DNA from: Bradyrhizobium sp. LTSP849
GTDB taxonomy: Bacteria > Pseudomonadota > Alphaproteobacteria > Rhizobiales > Xanthobacteraceae
DNA length: 64,000 bases
Direction: 5' to 3'
Assembly (NCBI RefSeq): GCF_000938255.1
Contig: NZ_JYMR01000017.1
Coordinates: 62,001 to 126,000, forward strand
This document shows, piece after piece, positions 16,267 through 25,509 of this stretch (position 1 is its first letter; each line of letters starts with the position of its first letter). The position numbers and the translations under genes are program-made. Under the pieces are notes generated by a model. It saw only the letters and a program-made list of their open reading frames with translations. It was not told the DNA's origin and did no database searches.

Positions 16267-17510
16267 GCGAACAAATCCCGCGCCTTCAAGAGCGCCTGTG
16301 CCAGATGATCGACTTCTTCCCGCGTATTATACATGCCGAACGAGGCCCGGCATGTGGCTGTGACGTTGAACCGCTCTAAAAGCGGCATGACGCAATGGGT
16401 GCCGGCGCGCACCGCGATGCCCTGGCGGTCGATCACGGTGGCGACGTCGTGGGCGTGCGCGCCCTTGAGCTCGAAGGAGATCACCGGGCCCTTGCCCCGC
16501 GCCGTGCCGATCAGCCGCAGCGAGTTGATCTCGCGCAGCTTGTCCTGGGCGTAGGTGACGAGATCGTGCTCGTGGGCGGCGATGCGTTCCTTGCCGATCG
16601 AATTGACGTAGTCGATGGCTGCACCCAGACCCACAGCCTCGACGATCGCGGGCGTGCCCGCCTCGAACTTGTGCGGGGGATCGCCATAGGTGACGATGTC
16701 GCGCGAGACCTCGCGGATCATCTCACCGCCGCCGTTGTACGGGCGCATCGCGACGAGGTGGTCGTACTTGGCCCAGAGCACGCCGATGCCGGTGGGACCA
16801 TAGACCTTGTGGCCGGTGAAGACGTAGAAGTCGCAGCCGAGGTCCTGGACGTCGACCGGCAGATGCACCGCGCCCTGGCTGCCATCAACCAGCACGGGAA
16901 TGCCGCGGGCATGGGCGATCTTCACCACGTCCTTGATCGGCACGATGGTGCCGAGCGCATTCGACATTTGCGTGATCGCGACCAGCTTGGTCTTGGACGT
17001 CAGCAGCTTCTCGAATTCGTCGATGAGGAAATTGCCTTCGTCGTCGACCGGCGCCCATTTGATCACAGCACCCTGGCGCTCCCTGAGGAAATGCCAGGGC
17101 ACGATGTTCGAGTGGTGCTCCATGATCGAGATGACAATCTCGTCGCCATCCTTGATGTTCGGCTGGCCCCAGGACGAGGCAACCAAATTGATCGCTTCCG
17201 TCGCGTTGCGGGTGAAGATCACTTCCTCAGTGCGGCCAGCGTTGATGAACTGCGCGACCTTGGTGCGACCGCCCTCATAGGCTTCGGTCGCGGCATTGGC
17301 GAGATAATGCAGGCCGCGATGCACGTTGGCGTATTCGGACGTATAGGCCTGCGTCATGCGGTCGAGCACGGCGCCCGGCTTCTGCGCGGAAGCGGCGTTG
17401 TCGAGATAGACCAGCGGCTTGCCGTAGATCTGCATGGCGAGCGCCGGAAAATCCTGGCGCACGCGCGCGACGTCATAGGCGCCGTTCTTGACTGCGGGAT
17501 GCGTGCTCAT
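16263..17510 (-). CDS. sufS: Cysteine desulfurase SufS
   Basis: PLP-dependent group II cysteine desulfurase that supplies persulfide sulfur to the SufBCD scaffold. Counting from the ATG at 17510 (415 residues), the PLP lysine is Lys235 in FTGHKVYGPTG and the catalytic cysteine is Cys373 in RAGTHCVMP. I chose this start because it overlaps the sufD stop as ATGA and has GGAGCGG upstream; an in-frame ATG at 17528 would add six residues. No SufE gene is adjacent, though type II desulfurases usually need SufE or SufU as partner. Confidence 0.94.
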   Translation of the reverse strand: MSTHPAVKNGAYDVARVRQDFPALAMQIYGKPLVYLDNAASAQKPGAVLDRMTQAYTSEYANVHRGLHYLANAATEAYEGGRTKVAQFINAGRTEEVIFTRNATEAINLVASSWGQPNIKDGDEIVISIMEHHSNIVPWHFLRERQGAVIKWAPVDDEGNFLIDEFEKLLTSKTKLVAITQMSNALGTIVPIKDVVKIAHARGIPVLVDGSQGAVHLPVDVQDLGCDFYVFTGHKVYGPTGIGVLWAKYDHLVAMRPYNGGGEMIREVSRDIVTYGDPPHKFEAGTPAIVEAVGLGAAIDYVNSIGKERIAAHEHDLVTYAQDKLREINSLRLIGTARGKGPVISFELKGAHAHDVATVIDRQGIAVRAGTHCVMPLLERFNVTATCRASFGMYNTREEVDHLAQALLKARDLFA

Positions 17511-18811
17511 TGGCGCCGCTCCAGCCAACGCTCGGCAATGCCGATCACATGCTCGCGCAAGTCATCATCGGCGATCTGCTCGATCGCTTCGCCCACGAAG
17601 GCCTGGATCAGCAACGCCTGGGCTTGCTTCTCGGGCAGGCCGCGTGCCTTCAGATAGAACAACAGGCTGTCGTCGAGCGCGCCGGCGGTGGCGCCGTGGC
17701 CGCAGGAGACGTCGTCGGCGAAGATTTCCAGCTCAGGCTTGTTGTAGGCCTCAGCTTCATCCGAGAGCAGCAGCGCCCGAATCATCATCTTGCCGTCGGT
17801 CTTCTGCGCGTCGGGACGAACGATGATGCGGCCTTGGAACACCGAATGGGCGCGATCGTCGAGCACGGCGCGGAAGATCTCGCGGCTGACGCAGTTCGGC
17901 ACGGCATGGTCGACCACCAGCGTGGTGTCGCCATGCTCGGTCTTCTGCAACAGATTGACGCCGTTGGCGGAGAGCTCGCTGCCCTCGCCTGCAAGCGTAA
18001 TGAAGCCCTGGAGGCGGCTGACGGCGGCGCCGGTGGTCATGTTGAAGAAATTGACCTTGGTATTGGCGCCAACCGTGACGAATTGCGAGGTGATGTTCAC
18101 CGCGTCAGGCGCATCGTCCATCAGGCGGATGTGTGCCACGTCGGCGTTATCACCGACGGAGACAATGACAGCGTCGTTGATCTGGTAGGCTGTCGCGCCA
18201 GCGGAGACGAAGCTCTCGATGATCGTGGCGCGCGCACCCTTCCCGATCACGACCTGCGATCGGGTGAAGGCCGATGCCGAGGTGGCAGTCGCGATGTGGA
18301 TGATCTGGATCGGCGCGGACAGCTGCGTGCCATCGGCAATCGACAGCACGACGCCGTCGGTCGCCATCGCCGCATTCAGTGCAATCACGGCATCGCTGGA
18401 CGCCGTCTTCAGGAGACCGGCATCCTTCGCAAGCGTATCCCCCAGTGTCTTGAAGCCAACCTCGGAGGCGAGCGCTTTCACGTCGGAGAGATCGGCCACA
18501 AACGCGCCATCGACCAGCACCAGCTTGCGGGCGCCGGCGATCGCATGCGCCTTCACCGCATCCGCGGCGCGCTTCAGAGCAGCCGCATCGGGGTTGGCAG
18601 CCAAGGGCAGCACCTCGCCGACCAGCGCGCGCAGGTCGGTGTATTTCCATTCCTCGATCCGGCGGTGCGGCAGGCCGAGACGCTCATAGGTCTCGAACGC
18701 CTCGCGGCGTGCCGCGATCACCGCGGGCGAACCCGGCAGCCGGCCTTCAGCGCTGGTGAAGAGATCGCTCACCGCGCGGCCCTTTCCGGTCTTTGCCACA
18801 GCAACGTTCAT
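17507..18811 (-). CDS. sufD: Fe-S assembly scaffold subunit SufD
   Basis: Subunit of the SufBC2D scaffold. The C-terminal core has the family signature CGHGATAGALDDSLLFYLKARG-like region near 370-390 (the histidine here contributes to cluster assembly in E. coli SufD). The protein has 434 residues from the ATG at 18811, with AAGGA about 8 nt upstream; a GTG codon directly precedes the ATG. It is coupled to sufS by a 4-nt overlap and lies 11 bp after sufC. The N-terminal segment TYERLGLPHRRIEEWKYTDL is typical for SufD. Confidence 0.93.
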   Translation of the reverse strand: MNVAVAKTGKGRAVSDLFTSAEGRLPGSPAVIAARREAFETYERLGLPHRRIEEWKYTDLRALVGEVLPLAANPDAAALKRAADAVKAHAIAGARKLVLVDGAFVADLSDVKALASEVGFKTLGDTLAKDAGLLKTASSDAVIALNAAMATDGVVLSIADGTQLSAPIQIIHIATATSASAFTRSQVVIGKGARATIIESFVSAGATAYQINDAVIVSVGDNADVAHIRLMDDAPDAVNITSQFVTVGANTKVNFFNMTTGAAVSRLQGFITLAGEGSELSANGVNLLQKTEHGDTTLVVDHAVPNCVSREIFRAVLDDRAHSVFQGRIIVRPDAQKTDGKMMIRALLLSDEAEAYNKPELEIFADDVSCGHGATAGALDDSLLFYLKARGLPEKQAQALLIQAFVGEAIEQIADDDLREHVIGIAERWLERRQ

Positions 18812-18822
18812 CACAAAATTCC

Positions 18823-19578
18823 TTACGCGGCGTCCTCGAACTGGGCGTAGCCGGACGCTTCCAGCTCCAGCGCCAGTTCCTTGCCGCCGCTCTTCACGAC
18901 ACGGCCCTTCGACATCACGTGCACCACGTCAGGCACGATGTAGTTCAGCAGCCGCTGATAATGGGTGATCACGACCATCGCGCGCTTCGGCGAACGCAGC
19001 GCGTTGACGCCGTCGGCCGCAATCCGCAGCGCGTCGATGTCGAGGCCGGAATCCATCTCATCGAGGATGCACAGGCTCGGCTCGAACAGCGCCATCTGCA
19101 GCACCTCGTTGCGCTTCTTCTCGCCGCCGGAAAAGCCGACATTGACGCCGCGCTTGAGCATGTCCTGCGGGATGTTCAGCGACTTCGAGACCTCGCGGAC
19201 CTTCTTCAGGAAATCAGGCGTCGAATATTCGCTCTCGCCGCGCGCCTTGCGCTGCGCGTTCAGCGCGGTGCGCAGGAAATTCATGGTGGCAACGCCGGGA
19301 ATCTCGACCGGATACTGGAACGCCAGGAACACGCCTTTGGCGGCGCGTTCTTCCGGTTTCATCTCCAGCAGGTCTTCGCCCTTGAACAGGATCTGGCCGC
19401 CCGTGACCTCATAGCCGGGCTTGCCGGCAATGACGTGGGAGAGCGTCGATTTGCCGGAGCCGTTCGGCCCCATGATCGCGTGCACCTGGCCCTCGTTTAC
19501 CGTCAACGTCAGCCCGTGGAGAATCTCACGCTCCTCGACACGAACCTGGAGGTCTTTCACTTCAAGCAAAGCAGTCAT
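18823..19578 (-). CDS. sufC: Fe-S assembly ATPase SufC
   Basis: ABC-type ATPase that drives conformational changes in the SufB-SufD scaffold; it is cytoplasmic and not a transporter. Walker A GPNGSGKST is at 37-45, the signature motif reads FSGGEKKRNE, and Walker B with the D-loop reads CILDEMDSGLD, a SufC hallmark. Its 251 residues are the usual size. A palindromic repeat (19600-19703) sits directly upstream, between sufB and sufC. That may alter the sufB:sufC transcript ratio, since each scaffold complex needs two SufC. Confidence 0.95.
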   Translation of the reverse strand: MTALLEVKDLQVRVEEREILHGLTLTVNEGQVHAIMGPNGSGKSTLSHVIAGKPGYEVTGGQILFKGEDLLEMKPEERAAKGVFLAFQYPVEIPGVATMNFLRTALNAQRKARGESEYSTPDFLKKVREVSKSLNIPQDMLKRGVNVGFSGGEKKRNEVLQMALFEPSLCILDEMDSGLDIDALRIAADGVNALRSPKRAMVVITHYQRLLNYIVPDVVHVMSKGRVVKSGGKELALELEASGYAQFEDAA

Positions 19579-19599
19579 TATCTTTTTCCATCCATCCCT

Positions 19600-19703
19600 T
19601 CATCCTAAGGAGCGCCGAAGGCGCGTCTCGAAGGATGAGGCCAACAATCGTTCTAACATTCATCCTGCGAGACGGCCGCGTTCCGCGGCCTCCTCAGGAT
19701 GAG
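19600..19703. repeat. Palindromic repeat inside the suf operon
   Basis: Arms beginning TCATCCTAAGGAG and ending CTCCTCAGGATGA are near reverse complements, with inner arms CTCGAAGGATGA and TCATCCTGCGAG. It is the same CATCCT(N)AGG family as 8144-8292 but diverged. It fills the gap between sufB and sufC. Confidence 0.85.
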
Positions 19704-19710
19704 GTCGGAG

Positions 19711-21207
19711 CTAGCCGACCGATCCTTCCAGCGAGATCGAGATCAGCTTCTGCGCTTCCACCGCGAACTCCATCGGCAGTTGCTGGAGCACATCCTTCAC
19801 GAAGCCGTTGACGACCAGGCCAACCGCTTCTTCCTGCGAAAGGCCACGCTGAACGCAGTAGAACAGCACGTCCTCGGAGATTTTTGAGGTCGTCGCCTCG
19901 TGCTCGAACGTCGCCGACGAGTTCTTGGCTTCGATGTACGGCACGGTGTGCGCGCCGCATTTGTCGCCGATCAGCAGGGAATCGCAGGCCGTGAAGTTGC
20001 GCGCGCCGGTCGCCTTGCGATGCGCCGTGACGAGCCCACGATAGGTGTTCTGCGACTTGCCGGCGGCGATGCCCTTGGAGATGATTCGGCTCGACGTGTT
20101 CTTGCCGAGGTGGATCATCTTGGTGCCGGAGTCGACCTGCTGATAACCGTTGGAGATCGCGATCGAGTAGAATTCGCCGCTGGAATTGTCACCGCGCAGA
20201 ATGCAGCTCGGATATTTCCAGGTAATGGCAGAGCCGGTCTCGACCTGGGTCCAGGAAATCTTGGAGCGGTCGCCGCGGCAGTCGCCACGCTTGGTGACGA
20301 AATTGTAGATGCCGCCCTTGCCTTCCGAATTGCCGGGATACCAGTTCTGCACCGTCGAATATTTGATCTCGGCATCGTCGTGCGTAACGAGCTCGACCAC
20401 GGCGGCGTGCAGCTGGTTCTCGTCGCGCTGCGGCGCGGTGCAGCCTTCAAGATAGGAGACGTAGGAGCCCTTGTCGGCGATGATCAGCGTGCGCTCGAAC
20501 TGGCCGGTGTTGCGCTCGTTGATGCGGAAATAGGTCGACAGCTCCATCGGGCAGCGCACGCCCGGCGGCACGTAGACGAACGAGCCGTCGGAGAACACCG
20601 CCGAGTTCAGCGTCGCATAGAAATTGTCCGAGGTCGGCACCACGGAGCCGAGATATTTCTGCACCAGCTCGGGATGCTCGCGGATCGCCTCCGAGATCGG
20701 CATGAAGATCACGCCGGCCTTCTTCAGCTCAGCCTGGAACGTGGTCGCAACCGACACCGAGTCGAAGACCGCGTCGACCGCGATCTTGCGCCGGGCCGGA
20801 TCCTGATCGCCGGGCTTGGGCTCGACGCCCTCGAGCATGGCGACTTCACGCAGGGGAATGCCGAGCTTCTCGTAGGTCTTCAGGATCTCCGGATCGATCT
20901 CGTCGAGCGAGGAGATCGTCTTCTTCGGCTTCGGCGCCGAATAGTAATAGAGGTCCTGGAAGTCGATCTTGGGATAATCGACGCGGGCCCAGGTCGGCTC
21001 GGTCATGGTCAGCCAGCGCCGATAGGCTTCGAGCCGCCACTGGAGCATCCAGGCGGGTTCGTTCTTCTTCTCGGAGATGAACTTGACGGTGTCTTCCGAC
21101 AGCCCCTTGGGGGCCTTGTCGGACTCGATCAGGGTCTCAAACCCATAACGATACTGGTCGACGTCGATGCGCTTGACGCGCTCGACCGTCTCTTGGACGG
21201 CTGGCAT
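19711..21207 (-). CDS. sufB: Fe-S assembly scaffold subunit SufB
   Basis: Core scaffold on which Fe-S clusters are built. The start at 21207 ([15 protein letters not shown]) follows GGAGG by 5-9 nt, giving 498 residues; the frame is open to 21231 but lacks a site there. The conserved Cys in [17 protein letters not shown] matches the SufB cluster-building cysteine region, and the C-terminal [17 protein letters not shown] is typical. It lies 94 bp after the upstream desulfurase gene and before a palindromic repeat and sufC. Confidence 0.95.
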   Translation of the reverse strand: MPAVQETVERVKRIDVDQYRYGFETLIESDKAPKGLSEDTVKFISEKKNEPAWMLQWRLEAYRRWLTMTEPTWARVDYPKIDFQDLYYYSAPKPKKTISSLDEIDPEILKTYEKLGIPLREVAMLEGVEPKPGDQDPARRKIAVDAVFDSVSVATTFQAELKKAGVIFMPISEAIREHPELVQKYLGSVVPTSDNFYATLNSAVFSDGSFVYVPPGVRCPMELSTYFRINERNTGQFERTLIIADKGSYVSYLEGCTAPQRDENQLHAAVVELVTHDDAEIKYSTVQNWYPGNSEGKGGIYNFVTKRGDCRGDRSKISWTQVETGSAITWKYPSCILRGDNSSGEFYSIAISNGYQQVDSGTKMIHLGKNTSSRIISKGIAAGKSQNTYRGLVTAHRKATGARNFTACDSLLIGDKCGAHTVPYIEAKNSSATFEHEATTSKISEDVLFYCVQRGLSQEEAVGLVVNGFVKDVLQQLPMEFAVEAQKLISISLEGSVG

Positions 21208-21301
21208 TCTATCCTCCGCTCGCGGTTTCAAGGACCGCGGTGGATCAAACTCGGACGAGTACTACGATGTTTTTTTGCCGAAAGCACGCGCTTAGAACCG
21301 T

Positions 21302-22459
21302 TCAAGCCGTGTTTCGTCGCTCTTCTCTAAGTAGGGTATTACCGAGCTTTCGCCAAGCCTCTAACGCCCTATTGATGTCCTCCGGTTCCGTGGACCAGCC
21401 CAGACTGAGGCGCACCGCTCCCTGAGCCATTGCGGGATCGAACCCCATGGCCGACAGGACGTGAGACGGCTGGACCTTTCCCGAGGAACAGGCCGAACCC
21501 GAGGACACGGCGATGCCTTCGAGATCGAAGCCGATCACAGCGGTCTCGGCCTTCATCCCGGGGGCGGTGAATAGAACGGTATTTGGCAACCGCTGTACGT
21601 CCTCGGAGAAGACGGTCGCGCCGGCTGCGGCACACAGACCTTTTTCCAAGTGATTCCTGAGAGTTGTCATCCGCTCCGCATCCTTCGGCAGAGCCTGAAG
21701 GGCGGCTTTCACGGCCGCGCCGAAGCCGGCGATACCCGCGACATTTTCGGTTCCCGCCCTCCGGCCAAGCTCCTGCCCGCCGCCGCGCAGAACCGGTTCC
21801 AAGCCAGAAATCCCCTCCGCCACGACCAGCGCGCCAATCCCCTTGGGGCCGCCGATCTTGTGTGCAGAAAAAGTCGCAAGGTCTGCGCCTATCGCGTTAA
21901 TATTGAACATAATTCTGCCAAGCGCCTGGATCGCATCGACGTGCAGCAGGCCCCCGGCCTCATGAACGATCCGTGCGGCCTCGGCGACCGGCTGGATCGC
22001 GCCTGTCTCGTTGTTGGCCGCCATGATGGAGACCAGCGCCGGGGGGCCCTCGCTGAGGAGCGCCTTCAGATGATCGAGATCAACCACGCCGGAGCGTGCA
22101 ACCCGGATCTGGCCAACCGCAGCCGCCGGGAACCGGCCACCGGCCATCACCGAGGCATGCTCGATCGCCGAAACCAGAAGCCGCTGCACGGGTCTGCCAG
22201 ATGGGCCGCGCAGGCCGGGTGACAGCGCCAGCGCATTGGCCTCGGTCCCGGCCGAGGTGAAGACGACGTTCCGCGGCAGCGCGCCCACGGCCACCGCCAA
22301 TGCCGCACGGGCGTCCTCGACCAGCCGTCGCGCTTCCCGCCCCTCGGCATGGACCGAGGATGGATTGCCGATCAGCTCGTAGGCGGCCAGCATCGCCGCC
22401 CGTGCCTCGGCGCGCAGCGGCGTGGTCGCATTCCAGTCGAGATAGACGCGGCTCGGCAT
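21302..22459 (-). CDS. Cysteine desulfurase (NifS/IscS-like, group I)
   Basis: PLP-dependent cysteine desulfurase of 385 residues. The PLP lysine is Lys201 in FSAHKIGGPKG; the catalytic Cys324 lies on the flexible loop SSGSACSSGKV typical of group I enzymes. It heads the leftward suf operon, which therefore encodes two different desulfurases, this one and SufS. Rhizobial suf clusters often have this arrangement. No iscR or rirA-type regulator precedes it. A 12-bp palindrome lies 5 bp before the start codon, and the ribosome site is weak. Whether it feeds SufB or other sulfur pathways such as tRNA thiolation cannot be told. Confidence 0.9.
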   Translation of the reverse strand: MPSRVYLDWNATTPLRAEARAAMLAAYELIGNPSSVHAEGREARRLVEDARAALAVAVGALPRNVVFTSAGTEANALALSPGLRGPSGRPVQRLLVSAIEHASVMAGGRFPAAAVGQIRVARSGVVDLDHLKALLSEGPPALVSIMAANNETGAIQPVAEAARIVHEAGGLLHVDAIQALGRIMFNINAIGADLATFSAHKIGGPKGIGALVVAEGISGLEPVLRGGGQELGRRAGTENVAGIAGFGAAVKAALQALPKDAERMTTLRNHLEKGLCAAAGATVFSEDVQRLPNTVLFTAPGMKAETAVIGFDLEGIAVSSGSACSSGKVQPSHVLSAMGFDPAMAQGAVRLSLGWSTEPEDINRALEAWRKLGNTLLREERRNTA

Positions 22460-22807
22460 GAAAGTAATATATTACCCTGTGCGCGGGCTCTGGTCCGCCC
22501 GCCTCCGTCCCCGACATGGGCCCCTGTCGGGCGCTTGGCAACCGCGATTCCAAATCGACCTTTGGCCATGACGCGGCGGTGACACGCTAACACCTTGAGC
22601 CGGTTGTGGGATGTTCAAGATGCTTGCTTTTTGACCCACGCCTCATGTTAGAACGCGCGCGTCAGTTCACCGCGCGCCGCTCGCGCATCATCCGAGGGCG
22701 CCGCTCCACCCTTCCATTCGCGGTTTGGTCGGCGTCGCTGCCGATGAAATCCGCACAATCGGTTGGTTGTTGAGGACCACCGTCTTCAAGGGATCAAGAG
22801 ATCATCC
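22460..22807. other. Divergent intergenic region, suf operon and hydrolase
   Basis: A 348-bp gap between the divergent desulfurase and hydrolase genes. It holds a palindrome at 22464-22475 and a TTGACC (22631-22636) without a good -10. No gene or repeat is recognised. Confidence 0.45.
22464..22475. promoter_or_regulatory. Perfect palindrome at head of suf operon
   Basis: GTAATATATTAC is a perfect 12-bp palindrome 5 bp upstream of the first suf-operon gene. Its position would suit a repressor blocking initiation or translation. Which regulator binds is unknown. Confidence 0.35.
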
Positions 22808-23455
22808 ATGCCTGAAGTTATTTTCACCGGCCCTGCTGGCCGCCTCGAAGGCCGCTATCACCCGGCCAAGCAGAAGAACGCGCCGATCGCGATGGTCCTG
22901 CATCCGCATCCGCAGTTCCACGGCACGATGAATCATCAGATCATCTACCAGTGCTACTACGCGTTCGCGCATCGCGGCTTCTCGGTGCTGCGCTTCAACT
23001 TCCGTGGCGTCGGGCGCAGCCAGGGTTCGTTCGATCATGGCACCGGCGAATTGTCGGATGCCGCAGCCGCGCTCGACTGGGCGCAGACCATCAATCCCGA
23101 AGCGCGCGCCTGCTGGGTCGCCGGCTTCTCGTTCGGCGCCTGGATCGGCATGCAGCTCTTGATGCGTCGCCCCGAGGTCGAAGGCTTTATCTCGATCGCA
23201 CCGCCCGCCAATCTCTACGACTTCTCGTTCCTTGCGCCCTGCCCGTCCTCCGGGCTCATCGTGCATGGCGAGAAGGACGCGGTGGTGCCGCCGAAGGACG
23301 TCAACACGCTGGTTGAGAAGCTGAAGACGCAGAAGGGCATCGTGATCGACCAACAGGTCATCCCCGGCGCCAACCACTTCTTCGACGCCAAGCTCGAGCC
23401 GTTGATGGAAACCATCACCGCCTATCTCGACATGCGTCTGGCCAACGTGCGCTGA
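22808..23455 (+). CDS. Alpha/beta hydrolase
   Basis: A 215-residue alpha/beta-hydrolase. The start is placed at the ATG of MPEVIFTGPAGRLEGRYH. The nucleophile elbow GFSFG places Ser108, the acid is in HGEKDAVVPP, and the catalytic His in IPGANHFFD. The early HPHPQFHGTMNHQ and FRGVGRS segments match the conserved small family of bacterial hydrolases near COG2945. Substrate unknown; such proteins are usually annotated as esterases. It stands alone, convergent with the glutathione transferase gene, with a palindromic repeat between them. Confidence 0.87.
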   Translation: MPEVIFTGPAGRLEGRYHPAKQKNAPIAMVLHPHPQFHGTMNHQIIYQCYYAFAHRGFSVLRFNFRGVGRSQGSFDHGTGELSDAAAALDWAQTINPEARACWVAGFSFGAWIGMQLLMRRPEVEGFISIAPPANLYDFSFLAPCPSSGLIVHGEKDAVVPPKDVNTLVEKLKTQKGIVIDQQVIPGANHFFDAKLEPLMETITAYLDMRLANVR

Positions 23456-23462
23456 GGGCCTT

Positions 23463-23549
23463 GTAGCCCGGATGTAGCGGTAGCGAAATCCGGGAAACTC
23501 CATCCGCGGACACAAGACCCGGATTGCGCTTCGCTCCATCCGGGCTACG
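23463..23549. repeat. Palindromic repeat (GTAGCCCGGATG family)
   Basis: Left arm GTAGCCCGGATG...AAATCCGGG and right arm CCCGGATTGCG...CATCCGGGCTAC are near reverse complements across 87 bp. It lies between two convergent genes and could terminate both transcripts. Confidence 0.85.
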
Positions 23550-23566
23550 AAACTAAGGCGCGTGGC

Positions 23567-24244
23567 TCAGGCAGCGAGCTTGAGCAGATGCGCGTCGTGG
23601 CGCACGAGGAAGGCGCGCAGCAATTGCGGATAGTCCGCGCCGACCGCGGTGTGCACGCTCGGTCGCTGCGCAAGCGCTGACCGCCACGCCCGCACCTTCG
23701 GCACGTCCTTGAAGATGCCGAGCTCGGTCAGTTCATCGAACAGGTCGAAATAACGGAAGACGGGTGCGAACACGGCGTCGACCAGGCCGAACGCATCGCC
23801 GGCGAAGAACGGGCCTGCGCTGAGCGCGGCCTCGACGCGCGCGAATTTCGCCGCAGGCGCCTGGCGTTTGCTTTCGAACGTCGCTGGATCGGTCGTGGTC
23901 TCCAGACCCCAGAGATCGCCCAGGATCGCCGAGCCGAACTCCATCCAGGCGCGGTGCTCGGCACGCTCAAGCGCATCGGCCGGATGCAGCTTCCCGCCTG
24001 CCTGCGTCTCCTCAATGTATTCGCAGATCACGTTACTCTCGAACAGCGCGACCTCGCCCTTGTCCGTCGCCACAACCAGCACCGGCACCTTGCCGAGCGG
24101 CGACAGTTTCAGAAACCAGTCCGGCTTGTTGGCGAGATCGATGTCGATCCGTTCGAACGGCACACCCTTCTCGTTGAGCGCGATCACGGCGCGCTGAACA
24201 TAGGGGCAAAGCTTGTGGCTGATCAGTTTGAGCGAATCGGTCAT
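23567..24244 (-). CDS. Glutathione S-transferase family protein
   Basis: A 225-residue GST-fold protein. The N-terminal thioredoxin-like domain has the active-site CPYV at 13-16 (KLCPYVQRA) and the cis-Pro GKVPVL. The ESNVICEYIEE segment matches the glutathione gamma-glutamyl contact. A helical C-terminal domain follows. The CPYV motif fits the omega-like class, which favours thiol-transferase or dehydroascorbate-type chemistry over conjugation. Two similar palindromes lie 42-81 bp upstream, so a dedicated or MarR-type regulator is possible. Substrate unknown. Confidence 0.88.
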   Translation of the reverse strand: MTDSLKLISHKLCPYVQRAVIALNEKGVPFERIDIDLANKPDWFLKLSPLGKVPVLVVATDKGEVALFESNVICEYIEETQAGGKLHPADALERAEHRAWMEFGSAILGDLWGLETTTDPATFESKRQAPAAKFARVEAALSAGPFFAGDAFGLVDAVFAPVFRYFDLFDELTELGIFKDVPKVRAWRSALAQRPSVHTAVGADYPQLLRAFLVRHDAHLLKLAA

Positions 24245-24285
24245 GGCGGTGATCCCGGCGGTTGGTGCAACTGCGCCGAAGATAG

Positions 24286-24325
24286 ATGCAATTGCATGAA
24301 CCAGTCAAGATCCATGCATTTGCAT
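24286..24325. promoter_or_regulatory. Two near-identical 12-bp palindromes upstream of GST
   Basis: ATGCAATTGCAT (24286-24297) and ATGCATTTGCAT (24314-24325) differ by one base and are centred 28 bp apart. They lie between the GST start and the end of anmK. Paired operators of this kind suit MarR-type dimers; binding is inference. Confidence 0.45.
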
Positions 24326-24339
24326 CAACCGTCCGTGTC

Positions 24340-25443
24340 TTAGGGCCGCGCCATCACCCCACCCGTCATCGGCATCGGCACGCCGGTGGTGGCCGGATAG
24401 GACAACGGCAGGCCTTTGAGGCCGCGCGCGGCGAGGAAGCCAAAGGCCTGCGCCTCGATCGCATCGGAGGCCCAGCCGAGCGTCTCCGCGGCTTCGACGG
24501 TCTCCGATCCAACCCGCTCCCGCAGCATACGCAGCATGGTCAGGTTACGGGCGCCGCCGCCGCAGACGATCCAGCTTCGGGGCCGCCGCGGCAGCAGCGA
24601 AATGATGCGGGCGATCGCGGCCGCGGTGAAGGCGGTGAGCGTCGCGGCGCCGTCGGCCGGCGGTACATCGCCGAGCTTGAGCGCGGCAAAATCGTTGCGG
24701 TCGAGCGATTTCGGCGGCGGAGCTGCGAAGAACGGCAGCTCCAGCCCCCGCGCGATCCAGGTCTCGTCCGCCTTGCCGAGCGCCGCGAACTTGCCTTCCG
24801 TGTCGAACGCCTGGTTCATGGTGCGGTACATGAAATCGTCGAGCAGCGCGTTGCCGGGCCCGGTGTCGCAGGCAATCAGCGTGTCGTTGCCGTCGATATA
24901 GGTGATGTTGGAGACGCCGCCGATATTGACCACAGCGATCGGCCCTTCGCGCTCCAGCGATTGCGCCAGCGCCCGGTGGTAGACCGGCACGAACGGCGCG
25001 CCCTGGCCACCGGCCTCAACGTCGGCGGCGCGGAAATCATGCATCACGGGGATATGGATCGCCTTGGCGAGCGCCAGCGCATCACCGATCTGCACCGTCA
25101 ACCGTCGCTCGGGGCGATGCAGCACGGTCTGGCCGTGGAAGCCGACGATGTCGATCTCCTCCGGCTTCATCCGGTTCTGGGCGATGAAGGCGGCGACCGC
25201 CTCGGCATGCGCCAGCGTCACCGCACGTTCGGCCTCGGCCAGAATCCCCGGCCGGGCATCGCGCTGCGGCAGGTGCACCGCCTCCGAGAGCGCCTGGCGC
25301 AGCAGATTGCGCTCGGCGGGGCTGTAGGGCCTATAGCCGGACGGTCCGAACGCTTTCACCTGCTTCCCGTCGGTTTCGATCAGCGCGACGTCCACCCCGT
25401 CCAGCGAGGTGCCGCTCATCAAACCGAGTGCCGTCAACATCAT
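24340..25443 (-). CDS. anmK: Anhydro-N-acetylmuramic acid kinase
   Basis: Converts 1,6-anhydro-MurNAc from cell-wall turnover to MurNAc-6-phosphate, feeding peptidoglycan recycling. The protein has 367 residues from the ATG at 25443 (or 25440; two ATGs are adjacent). Visible family motifs are GLMSGTSLDGVDVALIE at the N terminus, GFHGQTVLHRP, NIGGVSNIT, DTGPGNALLDD and the late CGGGARN. The upstream frame extension to 25491 is Arg-rich and lacks a site. It is divergent from tyrS with 160 bp between; in many Proteobacteria anmK and tyrS are neighbours, as here. Confidence 0.93.
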   Translation of the reverse strand: MMLTALGLMSGTSLDGVDVALIETDGKQVKAFGPSGYRPYSPAERNLLRQALSEAVHLPQRDARPGILAEAERAVTLAHAEAVAAFIAQNRMKPEEIDIVGFHGQTVLHRPERRLTVQIGDALALAKAIHIPVMHDFRAADVEAGGQGAPFVPVYHRALAQSLEREGPIAVVNIGGVSNITYIDGNDTLIACDTGPGNALLDDFMYRTMNQAFDTEGKFAALGKADETWIARGLELPFFAAPPPKSLDRNDFAALKLGDVPPADGAATLTAFTAAAIARIISLLPRRPRSWIVCGGGARNLTMLRMLRERVGSETVEAAETLGWASDAIEAQAFGFLAARGLKGLPLSYPATTGVPMPMTGGVMARP

Positions 25444-25482
25444 CTCAAGCTGGCCCCGACGCCCCCTGCCCCGACGCCTGAC

Positions 25483-25509
25483 TTGTATCAAACAAGCACA
25501 TCTTATAAT
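25483..25509 (+). promoter_or_regulatory. Probable tyrS promoter
   Basis: TTGTAT (25483-25488) and a consensus TATAAT (25504-25509) lie 15 bp apart, about 95 nt before the tyrS start. The spacing is short, so the -35 assignment is uncertain. Confidence 0.4.

Noticed and set aside
19900..21330. 476-codon frame opposite sufB
   Set aside because: Shadow frame of sufB, low-complexity composition.
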